Source of the DNA: Paenibacillus sp. FSL K6-3182
GTDB lineage: Bacteria > Bacillota > Bacilli > Paenibacillales > Paenibacillaceae
Assembly (NCBI RefSeq): GCF_037976325.1
Contig: NZ_CP150265.1
Coordinates: 3,157,501 to 3,221,500 of the forward strand
Direction of reading: 5' to 3'
DNA length: 64,000 nt
Part shown: positions 1 to 9,118 of the stretch, one piece after another
How positions within the stretch are numbered: position 1 is the stretch's first letter
Layout of the letters: every line of letters begins with the position of its first letter
Program-made: the position numbers and the translations under genes
The notes under the pieces: generated by a model
What the model was told of the DNA's origin: nothing
What the model saw: only the letters and a program-made list of their open reading frames with translations
The model's database searches: none

Positions 1-597
1 AGTAAGCTCAAGCAGTGCATCGCCGTCTTTGAGAATCGGATCGCTCGCTTGCACATGACGGCCGATAAGCAGTTCAGCTTTCTGAACATCACGGAAACGA
101 ACGAGCGCATCGTTCCAATCTTGTTTTGACATCGTACTGACAGCGGTGGACTCTTTTTTCATATGATCAAGTGAAAGCACATAATCCTTAGGTACATTTG
201 CAATAACTTCATCAATTTGGTTCAGAAAGGCCGTTGCGATATTGGATTTATGAGGAACCTCGTAAATGAGTGCAAACCACATAAATAGATGATCATCAAA
301 CAATCCAAGCTGAAAATGCGGATGTGCCTTGTAGCCGCGTTTGCTAGCGCAAATGGCGAGCCAAGTATCCTTTGGCGGATTCACTTTACGACGAGCATGC
401 CTTGCAACATGCAAGTACATTTCATTGCCGGCATGAACAGCTGCATCGACGCTGAGCTGCTCGCCGATCGCTCGGAATTTAGGCTGAATCTGATTTTGGA
501 TAGCAGCCATACGCTCCTCAAGCCCTTGAAGCGCAAAAACATCGAAATCGGCTTGTGTAAAGCCAACAAGCTGGGTAGAAGTAGTCTGTGTTGTCAT
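1..597 (-). CDS. YktB/DUF1054 (UPF0637) family protein, 3' end cut by window
   Basis: The reverse strand from 597 encodes 199 residues beginning MTTQTTSTQLVGFTQ and remains open at the window edge. The pattern GFTQADFDVFALQGLEERM followed by IQPKFRAIGEQL and the HPHFQLGLFDDHLF segment matches my recollection of the DUF1054/YktB family of Bacillales, which is about 210 residues long, so only a few residues are missing. The function of the family is not established. The ATG has an AAGGAGA site 9 nt upstream and lies 26 nt after the response-regulator stop on the same strand with no terminator between, so it may be read with the two-component genes. The family call is from memory of the motif, not from a search. 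Confidence 0.75.
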   Translation of the reverse strand, partial: MTTQTTSTQLVGFTQADFDVFALQGLEERMAAIQNQIQPKFRAIGEQLSVDAAVHAGNEMYLHVARHARRKVNPPKDTWLAICASKRGYKAHPHFQLGLFDDHLFMWFALIYEVPHKSNIATAFLNQIDEVIANVPKDYVLSLDHMKKESTAVSTMSKQDWNDALVRFRDVQKAELLIGRHVQASDPILKDGDALLELT

Positions 598-623
598 TAA
601 ATTAATCTCCTTCAATCAAACAA

Positions 624-1265
624 TTATTGGTGCAATAATTTCAAATAAAAAATGGCGATTTGCGTTCGGTCTCGAAGCTCGAGTTTATTAAGTATTTCAG
701 TAATATAATTTTTAATTGTACCTTCGCTTAAGAAAAGGGTAGCGGCAATTTCTTTATTGGATTGACCGTCCGCAATCAGACGAACAATTTGTACCTCAGC
801 TTGTGTAAGTCCTGAAATCATTACTGATTTGGTTGAATCGGCTCGTGGCGTCTCCAGCATCCCAGCCAATTTACGGGCGATGTCGGGATGGATCAGCACA
901 GAACCCTCATGAACAGTCTTTATGCCGCTTATAATACGGCTTGGCGGTACATTTTTGAGCAAATAGCCGTTGGCTCCGTTTCGGATGGCTTGCGCGATGT
1001 ACTCGTCATCATCAAATGTCGTCAAAATAAGCACGGCAGGTGGGGGATCAAGTGCGCGAAGCAGCTTCGTTCCTTCCACACCATCGCAGAGCGGCATTCG
1101 AATATCCATTAGCACGACATCGACGGGATGTTGGCGGGCAAATTGTTCAGCCTCCAGACCGTTTGCACAAACGCCAGCGACATGCAATTCGTTATCCAAT
1201 CCTAAAATAACGTTCATGCTCTCTCGAATAAAAGGATCATCATCCACTATCAGCACTTCAATCAT
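624..1265 (-). CDS. NarL/LuxR-family response regulator, LnrK/LiaR-like
   Basis: Two-component response regulator expected to act as a DNA-binding switch. The receiver domain (residues 1 to about 120) begins MIEVLIVDDDPF with the acidic pocket DDD, the phosphoacceptor Asp in VVLMDIRMP and the Lys in LLKN. A LuxR-type helix-turn-helix follows (GLTQAEVQIVRLIADG, then SNKEIAATLFLSEGTIKNYI). An ATG at 1283 is in frame, but the GGAG site lies between it and the ATG at 1265, so 1265 is chosen. The kinase gene ends 41 nt upstream on the same strand and an ABC transporter diverges from the pair, so the likely targets are those transporter genes. Assignment to the LnrK-like subgroup is inference from context. 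Confidence 0.88.
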   Translation of the reverse strand: MIEVLIVDDDPFIRESMNVILGLDNELHVAGVCANGLEAEQFARQHPVDVVLMDIRMPLCDGVEGTKLLRALDPPPAVLILTTFDDDEYIAQAIRNGANGYLLKNVPPSRIISGIKTVHEGSVLIHPDIARKLAGMLETPRADSTKSVMISGLTQAEVQIVRLIADGQSNKEIAATLFLSEGTIKNYITEILNKLELRDRTQIAIFYLKLLHQ

Positions 1266-1306
1266 TTGCTCAAATCTCTCCATTTCTAAAAAGAGCAGAA
1301 TCGTCG

Positions 1307-2437
1307 TTAACCGCCAAGCAGCGGAAGTGTTGTCGTTATTGAGAACTGATCGGCCTTCTGCCAGTCCATTTGGCCCCCAATTAAGGCAATCCGCTCTCGC
1401 ATCCCCTTCATGCCAAGTCCAGCTTCGATAGGCTCGTCGGGCAAGCTGCCGTTATTGGATACAGTCAGCGCTACGTACGCAGTTAAAAAATTTAAAGTAA
1501 CCGAAACCGACGTCGCTTTTCCATGCCGAACAGCATTCGTAATCGCTTCTTGGGCATTTTTGAATAAAATGAGCTCGATGCTGGGGTAAAGCGGTCTGGG
1601 ATGACCCGTTACATGGAAGCTTACGAATATGCCTAGAGCAGAAGCGGATTCTTCAACCAGACGGTCGAGGGCATATTGCCTAACGTCCTTTTCCGCATCT
1701 GATGCAAGTCTTCGTACCGTTCTGCGCATCAGCTCCATGCTGTCCTGCAGCTGATCACGCATTTGCTCAACCGTGCTGCGAGCTCTTGCGGTATCTGCAT
1801 CGAATAAATGCAAAGCCGCTTCGGACATCATTTTGACGCGAATGAGGCGGTGCCCCAAATCATCATGAATATCTTTGGCGATGCGGTTTCGCTCTTCGAT
1901 CTGGGCTTGATACTCAACCTGCAAAGCGTAATCCTGCATTCTGCGCCTGGCTGAGTCAAGCTCTGCATGGCTGGCAGCAAGTGCTCCGTATAAATCTTCT
2001 ATTTGATGATGTTTGTCCTCAAACTCGTTGGAAGCATAGAGGACGGCTGCTATAGTAATCCATAGTACCGCTACAGCAAATATGATTTCGGGTTCTCTGC
2101 CATACATACCTGTCAATAAAGCAGCTAAGCCAGCGATGGTCCAAGCTGTGCTGACCATGCGAGTCGGCCTTTGTTGAAATGAGGCAATAAGGGTGGAGAA
2201 AAGCAATAGAAACAGTACTCCGCCGTATGAATAGGAAAACCATGAAAAAGCGATTAACTCCAGTACCAGCCATAAAATTCGATATTTAGGATACATGGAG
2301 CCAGCTTTCGTTAGGAGCAGAGCAAGGAGTACAGAGGCGGTGTAATGAGCATATAAACCTGCTTCGACATGAACGATACTAATAATAGAAGGAATCGCTA
2401 CTAACAAGGAACGAATTTGATTCAATTGTTTCTTCAT
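1307..2437 (-). CDS. Sensor histidine kinase, NarL-type (HisKA_3), LnrJ-like
   Basis: Membrane sensor kinase of 376 residues. Roughly the first 140 residues hold five or six hydrophobic segments with hardly any extracellular loop, as in intramembrane-sensing kinases that detect membrane-active compounds. A coiled region (about 145 to 180) leads to the HisKA_3 dimerisation helix with the phosphoacceptor His in ERNRIAKDIHDDLGHRL, then a HATPase_c domain with NAQEAITNAVRHG (N box) and GLGMKGMRER (G box). The gene is 23 nt or 41 nt ahead of its partner regulator, depending on the start chosen for that gene. It diverges from an ATPase and two permeases, the same five-gene content as B. subtilis lnrJK-lnrLMN. 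The ligand is unknown. Confidence 0.88.
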   Translation of the reverse strand: MKKQLNQIRSLLVAIPSIISIVHVEAGLYAHYTASVLLALLLTKAGSMYPKYRILWLVLELIAFSWFSYSYGGVLFLLLFSTLIASFQQRPTRMVSTAWTIAGLAALLTGMYGREPEIIFAVAVLWITIAAVLYASNEFEDKHHQIEDLYGALAASHAELDSARRRMQDYALQVEYQAQIEERNRIAKDIHDDLGHRLIRVKMMSEAALHLFDADTARARSTVEQMRDQLQDSMELMRRTVRRLASDAEKDVRQYALDRLVEESASALGIFVSFHVTGHPRPLYPSIELILFKNAQEAITNAVRHGKATSVSVTLNFLTAYVALTVSNNGSLPDEPIEAGLGMKGMRERIALIGGQMDWQKADQFSITTTLPLLGG

Positions 2438-2531
2438 ATCCGAGCAGCTCCTGCAGCTGAATTTGATTTATTATAGCACATTGTTTAATGAGCGAACGAG
2501 ACTGAAACCGCTTTTCATCCAACCTTCATGC

Positions 2532-2630
2532 GGATAGAAGTCATTTTACAAAGAGATGACTTTAGTCACCTTCATAAGATGACTTTTTAGACCTGTTTCG
2601 TTGCCTTTCATGACGTACAATTGGTTTATC
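2532..2630. promoter_or_regulatory. Divergent control region with repeated AAGTCAT/ATGACTT boxes
   Basis: The gap between the kinase and the ABC ATPase carries three copies of one 7-bp word: AAGTCAT at 2538-2544 and its exact complement ATGACTT at 2556-2562 and again at 2579-2585. The first two form a perfect inverted repeat with 11 nt between the arms; the last two are direct repeats 23 bp apart, about two helical turns. A possible promoter follows for the transporter genes (TTGCCT 2601-2606, then TTTATC 2625-2630, spacing 18), placing the boxes just upstream of -35, where NarL-type activators bind. That these are the regulator's operator is inference. Confidence 0.55.
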
Positions 2631-2657
2631 AGAAACGAACTGAAAGGATGAATAAAT

Positions 2658-3602
2658 ATGAATCTAGTTACATTTCGCGAGGTTGTCAAAAAATACGACA
2701 CAACGATAACGGTTAATCATCTTAGCTTCAATATTGATCAGGGTGAAATTTTTGGTTTACTTGGTCCAAATGGAGCGGGAAAAAGTACAACGATTCATAT
2801 GTTGGCTGGTTTGCTGAAGCCAAACGGCGGAGATATTTTGGTCGAAGGTTTTTCAATTCGCAAGCATCCGCTTGAAGTAAAGAAACGGATTGGTTTAGTG
2901 CCGCAGGAGCTGGCTATCTATGAGACGTTGACCGCTCGCGAAAATGTTACTTTTTTTGCAAAGCTTTACGGTCTCAGAGGTTCGCTGCTTCGCGATCGTG
3001 TGGATGAGGCGCTGCAATTCGTAGGGTTGCTGGACAAATCGAAGGATAAACCAAGCACATTCTCAGGTGGTATGAAGCGGAGACTGAACATTGCTTGCGC
3101 CATCATGCACCGCCCAAAGCTGATCATTATGGATGAGCCAACGGTTGGAATCGACCCTCAGTCACGGAACCATATCTTGGAGTCCGTAAGGGAATTAAAT
3201 AAGTTAGGCTCTACCGTCATTTACACCAGCCATTACATGGAAGAGGTAGAAGCGATTTGCACAAGAATCGGCATTCTTGATAAAGGCAAGCTTATTGCAT
3301 GCGGGACGAAGGATGAATTAAAACGTCAGGTTGGCCAAGAAGAGAAGCTGATTTTTGAAATTGATAAAAAATCGGCGCCGGCAATGACAGAGATGGCTGA
3401 GCATCCAGGCGTGCTTCAGCTTGCAGAACGAGATAATAGCTTGACGCTTGAAGTGACGGTGAAGGAATCTCTGTCTATATTACAGGATTTATTGTTTATC
3501 CTTCAGAAGCATGATATTAATATTCGCAAGCTGACGCGGGAAGAGCCGAATCTCGAATCTCTATTCTTGCAAATGACCGGACGCACATTACGTGACGAAT
3601 AG
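2658..3602 (+). CDS. ABC transporter ATP-binding protein, LnrL-like
   Basis: Cytoplasmic ATPase subunit of a drug or lipid exporter, 314 residues. Walker A is GPNGAGKST at 36-44, the Q loop lies in VPQELAIYETL, the signature is FSGGMKRRL near 137-145 and Walker B with the catalytic Glu is KLIIMDEPT, followed by the H-loop His in YTSHYMEE. The C-terminal 90 residues form the extra domain common in DrrA-type ATPases. The next gene starts 3 to 12 nt later, so all three transporter genes are one operon. Order and sizes (314, 387, 384 residues) match the B. subtilis LnrLMN linearmycin exporter (ATPase plus two permeases), which is the basis for the label; YvfR-type transporters are the alternative. 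Confidence 0.9.
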   Translation: MNLVTFREVVKKYDTTITVNHLSFNIDQGEIFGLLGPNGAGKSTTIHMLAGLLKPNGGDILVEGFSIRKHPLEVKKRIGLVPQELAIYETLTARENVTFFAKLYGLRGSLLRDRVDEALQFVGLLDKSKDKPSTFSGGMKRRLNIACAIMHRPKLIIMDEPTVGIDPQSRNHILESVRELNKLGSTVIYTSHYMEEVEAICTRIGILDKGKLIACGTKDELKRQVGQEEKLIFEIDKKSAPAMTEMAEHPGVLQLAERDNSLTLEVTVKESLSILQDLLFILQKHDINIRKLTREEPNLESLFLQMTGRTLRDE

Positions 3603-3614
3603 GAGATGATGGTG

Positions 3615-4778
3615 ATGCCAGCATGGTGGACAGCTGCTTATTATGAGCTTATAAAATATACACGGATGCGTTCCGTTCTTATTATTTTAATCGGTTTGCC
3701 CTTATTGTTGATTTTGCTGCTTGGCAGCGCATTTGACACAGAAATAAAGCCGGCTAAAATTGCCCTATATAATGCGGATCAGGGGGAAATGCGAGCTAGC
3801 ATCGATGCTTTCTGGAGCAATGAAGCAGTAAAACCATATGTGAAGGTTCTAGAGGCAAAGTCAGAGAAGGAGGTAAAGGACTGGATACGCGAGGGTGTTG
3901 CTGATTATGGCGTATCGATTCCGAAAAACTTCTCCAGTGAGCTAAGCGCAGGGGAAAAGGCGAATTGGTCAACGTTTGAAGGGCGCTATGAAGAAAAAAA
4001 TATTGCTGCTTCTGCTTTTATCAATAAATATATGGCTGCTGTAAATTTGCAAGCCGCAGCTTTGCAAATCCTTGGACCAGAGCTAAGTGCGGGTGCAGCT
4101 CAAAGTCAAGCGCCAGCAGGACAATCACACATTGAGACGAAAAATTTGAGCTCAGGAGATAATCAAGCCTTTGGCAAAGAATCAGCGATGCAATACTATT
4201 CTGTGGCCTACTTAATTATGTTTTTGCTCTATGGCGGCATGACGGCGACGATCGCGCTGCTCAATCAAAGGGAAGCGGGAACCTTGCAGCGTATGTACGC
4301 AATTCCAGGCTCATTTAGAGCCATTGTATTTGGCATTATTTTAGGAGGACTCATGCTTGCAGCACTGCAGGCGGCAGTGATTATCGCATTTACAGCATTT
4401 GTATATGGCGTTGATTGGGGAAATAACTTTGGAGCTATTGCGCTGGCTTGTCTTCTTACGACTGCTGCTGGGGCTGCACTTGCTATTACGATCTCATCCT
4501 TCGTACGATCCAAAAAAACGACACAAACGCTGTTCAGCATCATTGTATTTAGCATGACCTTTATTAGCGGCGGAATGATTCCAGACATTGAGAAGATAGT
4601 AGGAGGTCTCGATAAGTGGACGCTTAATTATTGGGCAAATGATGCACTTCGCGCCATCATGAACGGTGAAGCTTCAGCAACGGTTTGGAATGGAATCGGT
4701 GTTCTTGGAGCGATCGCATTAGGTATAACAATAATCGCAGTCATTAGACTGCCAAAGGTGGTGAGACAGCATGCCTAG
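3615..4778 (+). CDS. ABC-2 type permease, LnrM-like
   Basis: Membrane subunit of the exporter. It has an N-terminal membrane helix (residues about 17 to 38), a long extracytoplasmic domain, and five or six helices in the C-terminal half, the ABC-2 permease layout. ATGs at 3606 and 3609 and a GTG at 3612 are also in frame, but they sit on or next to the AGGAG site at 3601-3605; the ATG at 3615 (MPAWWTAAYYE) has a normal 9-nt spacing and is chosen. The 3' end overlaps the next gene by 8 nt, which suggests translational coupling and equal amounts of the two permeases. Confidence 0.85.
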   Translation: MPAWWTAAYYELIKYTRMRSVLIILIGLPLLLILLLGSAFDTEIKPAKIALYNADQGEMRASIDAFWSNEAVKPYVKVLEAKSEKEVKDWIREGVADYGVSIPKNFSSELSAGEKANWSTFEGRYEEKNIAASAFINKYMAAVNLQAAALQILGPELSAGAAQSQAPAGQSHIETKNLSSGDNQAFGKESAMQYYSVAYLIMFLLYGGMTATIALLNQREAGTLQRMYAIPGSFRAIVFGIILGGLMLAALQAAVIIAFTAFVYGVDWGNNFGAIALACLLTTAAGAALAITISSFVRSKKTTQTLFSIIVFSMTFISGGMIPDIEKIVGGLDKWTLNYWANDALRAIMNGEASATVWNGIGVLGAIALGITIIAVIRLPKVVRQHA

Positions 4779-5925
4779 TTTGCAAATTGCTGCGCATCTG
4801 GTACGACGCACCATGGGTTCCCGTCGCGGATTGATTATGAATGTTCTTGTCCCAGCGATTATTTTATCAATTATGGCAGGGTTGTTCGCTAGTACGAATA
4901 GAGATAAGGCTATTATTATCGTGAATAATGCTGACTCAGGAATATTAGGCGAATATTTGGCATCCTCATTACAGAAAGAGCCATTGTATGAGATTCATTC
5001 GGAGCCGGCGATGAATGAACAGCAATTAAAGGATCGAGTCCTAGAGGGCAAAGCGGATGCTGCCATCTATATTCCTTCGGATTTCTCAGCAAAAATGATG
5101 GAGGGAGATTCGTCAACAGCTCAACTTTACCGAATGAATACGCAGCTTTGGAACGCTTCGCTTGCAGCTACACTTGAGACAGAAGCTCAAAAGTTGTCTT
5201 CCTCTGCCGCTCTGATAAGAGGGACTGACCCTGAATCTCCTGTGGATTTATCTAAGCTGACCGCTTTGCTGGAAGCGCAAGCCTCACCTAAAGCTGTCCT
5301 TGTAAATACGGAAATGGAGCTTGGCAAAATTGTATCCGATCCAACGATGATCGGTCTCATCCTTATGTTTGTTATGCTTCTTGTCAGCCAGTCTATCGGT
5401 TTCATTATGGAAGATCGAGAGCAGCGCACCATGGCAAGGATGTACACAGCGCCGCTTCGCTCGCTTGATATTGCTTTTGGAAATTTTTTGGGCAGCATGC
5501 TTGTGGGCACGATTCAACTTGTCATTGTTCTAGGCTTAACTTATTTTGTATTTGACTATTCACCTGGTATCTCGTTTGGATGGATGCTGCTCGTATTGGA
5601 ATTCTTCTTGCTTGCAATTGTCGGCCTTGCTTCAGCAGTAGCGGGTCTGGTGCGAAATAGCACGCAGCTGTCTCAAATCAACAACATTATCATCGCTCCG
5701 TCCTGCATGATCAGCGGTTGTTTCTTTCCACTTTCCATGCTACCTGATTTTATGCAAAAGCTTGCTAATTTCTTTCCGCAAAAATGGGCGCTTACAGCAA
5801 TTGATCGTCTAGGCGGCGGGGGCAGCTTTAGTGACGTCTTGCTTCCGCTTCTTATCCTGCTTTTATTCGCTGCTGTGCTGATTGCCTTTGGTTCGGCCGT
5901 GCTCAGACCAAATCGCATAAGCTAA
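4771..5925 (+). CDS. ABC-2 type permease, LnrN-like
   Basis: Second permease, 384 residues, with the same topology as its upstream neighbour: one helix near the N-terminus, an extracytoplasmic region to about residue 190, then a C-terminal membrane block containing MGLIL-type helices and a conserved GCFFPLSMLPDF re-entrant segment. The two permeases would form a heterodimer on the common ATPase. It is the last gene of the operon; no clear factor-independent terminator follows before the proS promoter. What is carried is unknown; resistance to membrane-active polyenes or lipopeptides is inferred from the lnr-like gene set. Confidence 0.85.
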   Translation: MPSLQIAAHLVRRTMGSRRGLIMNVLVPAIILSIMAGLFASTNRDKAIIIVNNADSGILGEYLASSLQKEPLYEIHSEPAMNEQQLKDRVLEGKADAAIYIPSDFSAKMMEGDSSTAQLYRMNTQLWNASLAATLETEAQKLSSSAALIRGTDPESPVDLSKLTALLEAQASPKAVLVNTEMELGKIVSDPTMIGLILMFVMLLVSQSIGFIMEDREQRTMARMYTAPLRSLDIAFGNFLGSMLVGTIQLVIVLGLTYFVFDYSPGISFGWMLLVLEFFLLAIVGLASAVAGLVRNSTQLSQINNIIIAPSCMISGCFFPLSMLPDFMQKLANFFPQKWALTAIDRLGGGGSFSDVLLPLLILLLFAAVLIAFGSAVLRPNRIS

Positions 5926-5956
5926 AATGCTAAGCAGCAATCACTTGAAAATTGGC

Positions 5957-5985
5957 TTGACTTCATCATCGTTGTATTGTAAATT
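5957..5985 (+). promoter_or_regulatory. Promoter of the proline T-box/proS unit
   Basis: TTGACT at 5957-5962 and TAAATT at 5980-5985 are 17 bp apart, and transcription would begin about 10 bp before the first stem of the T-box leader. This fits a housekeeping sigma-A promoter. Confidence 0.6.
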
Positions 5986-5991
5986 TGTCAA

Positions 5992-6250
5992 AAGTTAATG
6001 ACATCGCAACAGCGTCGACCAAGACTATGTTAATCAGCAAACGTTTCTATCAGAGAGGAAGCCCGAAGGCTGGAAGGCTTCTATGAACGATTGATTAATC
6101 CCTATCTTGCGAGCTGCAGCGGGAAGCTTATGCTTCTTCCGCTGCCGGAATATTCATTCCGTTATCTATTGAGAGTCGTCCAGATCATTTGGCGGCTATT
6201 TGAGGGTGGTACCACGAACGCATTCGTCCCTTACGAATGCGTTTTTTTGT
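5992..6250 (+). promoter_or_regulatory. T-box riboswitch, proline-specific, upstream of proS
   Basis: Tandem leader that reads uncharged tRNA-Pro and permits transcription of proS when it is scarce. The conserved T-box with the tRNA acceptor-binding bulge is AGGGTGGTACCACG at 6203-6216. The terminator is ACGCATTCGT (6218-6227) paired with ACGAATGCGT (6233-6242), followed by seven T. Stem I is recognisable: lower arms TCGCAA (6004-6009)/TTGCGA (6107-6112), upper arms TTAATCA (6030-6036)/TGATTAA (6093-6099), and the apical AGAG and GGCTGGAAGG elements. The bulge between the 3' arms holds CCCT (6100-6103), which gives the proline codons CCC or CCT as specifier, in agreement with the gene downstream. 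Confidence 0.93.
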
Positions 6251-6289
6251 TTTTATGGCTTAAATCTAATCATCGGAGGGTTATCTATC

Positions 6290-7993
6290 ATGAGACAAAG
6301 TAAGCTTTTAATGCCTACCTTGCGCGAGGCGCCGTCAGAAGCGGAAGCAGCCAGCCATCAATTAATGCTGCGTGCAGGTCTTATTAGACAGCTTGCCGCA
6401 GGTATTTATACGTATTTGCCGCTTGGCAGGCGCGTGCTCAGAAAACTCGAGCAAATCGTAAGAGAAGAAATGGATCAAGCCGGAGCTCAAGAGGTATTAA
6501 TGCCCTCTATGCAGCCGGCAGAGCTGTGGCAGCAATCGGGTCGATATGAGGTGTACGGACCTGAGCTTATGCGGCTGCGAGATCGCCATGATCGCGAGTT
6601 TACGCTTGGACCAACGCATGAAGAAGTGATTACAGCTCTGGTGCGCAGCGAGGTAAGCTCTTATCGACAGCTGCCAATGACATTGTATCAGATTCAAACT
6701 AAATTCCGCGACGAGAAGCGTCCGCGCTATGGCTTGCTCCGCGGCAGAGAGTTTTTAATGAAAGATGCTTATTCCTTTGATGAGGATTGGGATGGGCTTC
6801 ATCGCAGCTATACGAGCATGTACGAGGCTTATAATCGCATCTTCACACGCTGTGGTCTAAATTACCGTCCGGTTGAAGCTGATGCAGGTTCAATTGGCGG
6901 AGAAGGCGGAACACATGAATTTATGGCACTCGCTGATATTGGTGAAGACACGATTGCTGTGTGCAATTCATGCGACTATGCGGCGAATTTGGAAAAAGCT
7001 GAATACAAGCTGTCGGAACAACCAACGGATACAGTGCAGAATAATGATGCTGCGTTAGTGCGTCATCATACACCGGATATCAAGAAGATTGACCAGCTTG
7101 TGGAGGCTTTTGGCCAAGGGGCAGATGCTTTTATGAAAACACTGATTTATGTTGCAGACGGTGCTCCGGTTGCTGTTGTTGTTCGGGGAGACCATGAGGT
7201 AAATGAAATAAAAGTGAAAAATGCGCTTGCTGTAGCACATCTGGAGCTTGCGGATCAAGCTACGACAGAGCGGGTAACTGGCGCACCTACCGGCTTTGCT
7301 GGGCCGATCGGCTTGCAAATTCCCGTTTATGCTGACCATGCGGTTCTTGCGATGAAATCAGGAATTGCAGGAGCGAATGAGCAGGATTATCATATCGGAA
7401 ATGTTATCCCAAGCATTCATTTGAAGGATGTGCAGGCAGGTGATTATCGAAATGCAGCAATAGGCGACGGGTGCCCGCGATGCGAGACAGGCAGCTTGGT
7501 ATTTTACCGCGGCATTGAGGTTGGCCATGTGTTTAAGCTGGGAACGAAATACAGTGAAGCGCTAAATGCTAAGTTTTTAAATGCGTCGGGCTCAGAACAG
7601 CCGTTAATAATGGGCTGTTATGGTATCGGAGTTTCACGTTTGCTCTCCGCAGTACTTGAACAGCACTCCGATAGCAATGGCATCATTTGGCCTAAATCGA
7701 TCGCACCTTACCAAGTTCATGTGGTACCTGTATCAGCGAAGGATCAGGTCCAAATGGATTTGGCTGCACATATTACAGCAAGATTGCTTGAGGCTGGGGT
7801 AGATACGCTGCTCGATGATCGTGACGAGCGCCCAGGCGTCAAATTCAAGGACTCCGATCTTATCGGCATACCACTGCGCATTGTAGTGGGGAAACATGCT
7901 GCTGATGGAATCGTAGAGCTTAAGCAAAGGAACGAATTAGAAGCGCAAAAGCTAGAATTAGAAGAAGCTATCGCTTTTGCTTTGCGTAGCTAA
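6290..7993 (+). CDS. proS: Prolyl-tRNA synthetase (bacterial type)
   Basis: Charges tRNA-Pro with proline in the cytoplasm; 567 residues, the usual bacterial length with the editing insertion. Class II motifs are visible: the motif 2 region RPRYGLLRGREFLMKDAYSF, TLGPTHEEVIT before it, and motif 3 in GCYGIGVSRLL. The middle 200 residues (about 220 to 410) form the YbaK-like editing domain. An open frame runs in from 6200, but that stretch is the T-box terminator; the ATG at 6290 has a GGAGGG site 9 nt upstream and gives the family's typical MRQSKLLMPTLRE start. Regulation is by the proline T-box. Confidence 0.97.
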   Translation: MRQSKLLMPTLREAPSEAEAASHQLMLRAGLIRQLAAGIYTYLPLGRRVLRKLEQIVREEMDQAGAQEVLMPSMQPAELWQQSGRYEVYGPELMRLRDRHDREFTLGPTHEEVITALVRSEVSSYRQLPMTLYQIQTKFRDEKRPRYGLLRGREFLMKDAYSFDEDWDGLHRSYTSMYEAYNRIFTRCGLNYRPVEADAGSIGGEGGTHEFMALADIGEDTIAVCNSCDYAANLEKAEYKLSEQPTDTVQNNDAALVRHHTPDIKKIDQLVEAFGQGADAFMKTLIYVADGAPVAVVVRGDHEVNEIKVKNALAVAHLELADQATTERVTGAPTGFAGPIGLQIPVYADHAVLAMKSGIAGANEQDYHIGNVIPSIHLKDVQAGDYRNAAIGDGCPRCETGSLVFYRGIEVGHVFKLGTKYSEALNAKFLNASGSEQPLIMGCYGIGVSRLLSAVLEQHSDSNGIIWPKSIAPYQVHVVPVSAKDQVQMDLAAHITARLLEAGVDTLLDDRDERPGVKFKDSDLIGIPLRIVVGKHAADGIVELKQRNELEAQKLELEEAIAFALRS

Positions 7994-8056
7994 AGTTGAA
8001 AACATATGCATGAAATGGGTTTGAAAAATCCATGAAGGCCTATGGAATATATGATC

Positions 8057-8104
8057 AAAAGGGTGCGAGACCGCTTCATATGAAGACGCTCGCGCCCTTT
8101 TTTG
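8057..8104 (+). terminator. Terminator after proS
   Basis: GGGTGCGAG (8061-8069) pairs with CTCGCGCCC (8089-8097; one G-T pair) around an inner palindromic CTTCATATGAAG-like loop, followed by a run of T. Confidence 0.85.
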
Positions 8105-8237
8105 AGATAAGTCGGCTATAAGCGTAAAATTAGTCAATAATCCAAGTTGCCATAACATAAGATGGAGTATAAGATAAAAGTAAGAACAAATTATCAGAAC
8201 ATTTCGTCAACTATTCTGAGGTAAGGGAGGGATTGCC

Positions 8238-8834
8238 GTGAACAAAAGCCATGAAGTCGAATATTGCAATTTGGAGCTGCGATTTGACCGGCGGCAAATC
8301 CAAAATCTCATCCGCGATCTTATTCAGGAAGGGTACTCCTTGTACTGGAGTGAGACGGAGGGGCAGTTTCTTGTATCCATTCGAACTGGCCGCAAGCTCG
8401 TTAAGCTTCAGTTCCAGCGAATGAAGAACCGTTACAAAATTGTCGGGGACTACATTATTAAAGATGAGAAGCTGTCAGAATTAATTGAAAAGCTGATTAA
8501 TGACACACGTGGACATGCGATTGTGAAGCGCATTAAAGATCGTCAAATCGTCATTGAGAGTATTATGTTCGGTGAGATTATACGACTCGTGGAGGTGTCC
8601 GGTATGGAACATCGGATTATTTATCAGAAGAAGCCTTTCGTTACAATAGAAGAAATGATTAGAGCATTTCAATCAAAGCGTGCTGAGGAAAGAGCGGTTG
8701 TACTGCGTTATGAGCTGGATTATGAGCTATCGATGCTGTTTGACGCGTTAGAGAGCAAGGATGAGGAAGCGGTTACTGAGTCTAAAGAGCGGCTGAATAC
8801 TCTTCGCTCGGAAATGTTGCAATTGGAACTCTGA
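8238..8834 (+). CDS. Unrecognised cytoplasmic protein, 198 aa
   Basis: GTG start with a GGGAGGG site 8 nt upstream. I do not recognise the family. The protein is soluble, without a signal peptide or membrane segment, rich in Arg, Lys, Glu and Ile. A beta-rich N-terminal half contains SLYWSETEGQFLVSIRTG, and the last 60 residues are helical and charged, with ELDYELSMLFDALESKDEEAV and a short heptad pattern. It stands alone between proS and gnd, flanked by its own terminator. Codon use resembles its neighbours. Function unknown. Confidence 0.75.
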   Translation: MNKSHEVEYCNLELRFDRRQIQNLIRDLIQEGYSLYWSETEGQFLVSIRTGRKLVKLQFQRMKNRYKIVGDYIIKDEKLSELIEKLINDTRGHAIVKRIKDRQIVIESIMFGEIIRLVEVSGMEHRIIYQKKPFVTIEEMIRAFQSKRAEERAVVLRYELDYELSMLFDALESKDEEAVTESKERLNTLRSEMLQLEL

Positions 8835-8859
8835 TGATAGATGCTAGCCCCCATTTGAA

Positions 8860-8913
8860 AACATAAAAACGATCAAAAGCTGCCTTCTAACAGCATTTGA
8901 TCGTTTTTATGTT
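8860..8913. terminator. Long perfect-stem terminator downstream of the 8238 gene
   Basis: Eighteen perfectly paired bases (8860-8877 with 8896-8913) enclose an 18-nt loop that itself can pair. The arm contains five T in a row, so it could act as a terminator in either direction, although the stem is AT-rich. Confidence 0.6.
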
Positions 8914-9118
8914 GTTCATTTACCATTAAAAAAGACTCCTTTTATTATAAAAATGTCTAAGCTTTTCGGTATATATAAGATAAACTTTTTAGTTCTCTCA
9001 ATATAATTGATGCGACTATTGCGACATTTTTCCTTGCAGACAGTTTTCTTCTTGCCGCAAAAAGAGTAAAATGAAACTATTGTGACCCAAAATAGATGAT
9101 GAAGGATGGAAGAACCAG

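Noticed and set aside
289..600. 103-aa ORF on the + strand at the left edge
   Set aside because: Antisense shadow of the YktB-family gene; no ribosome site.
6091..6303. ORF within the proline T-box leader
   Set aside because: It crosses the specifier, T-box and terminator; the region is structured RNA.
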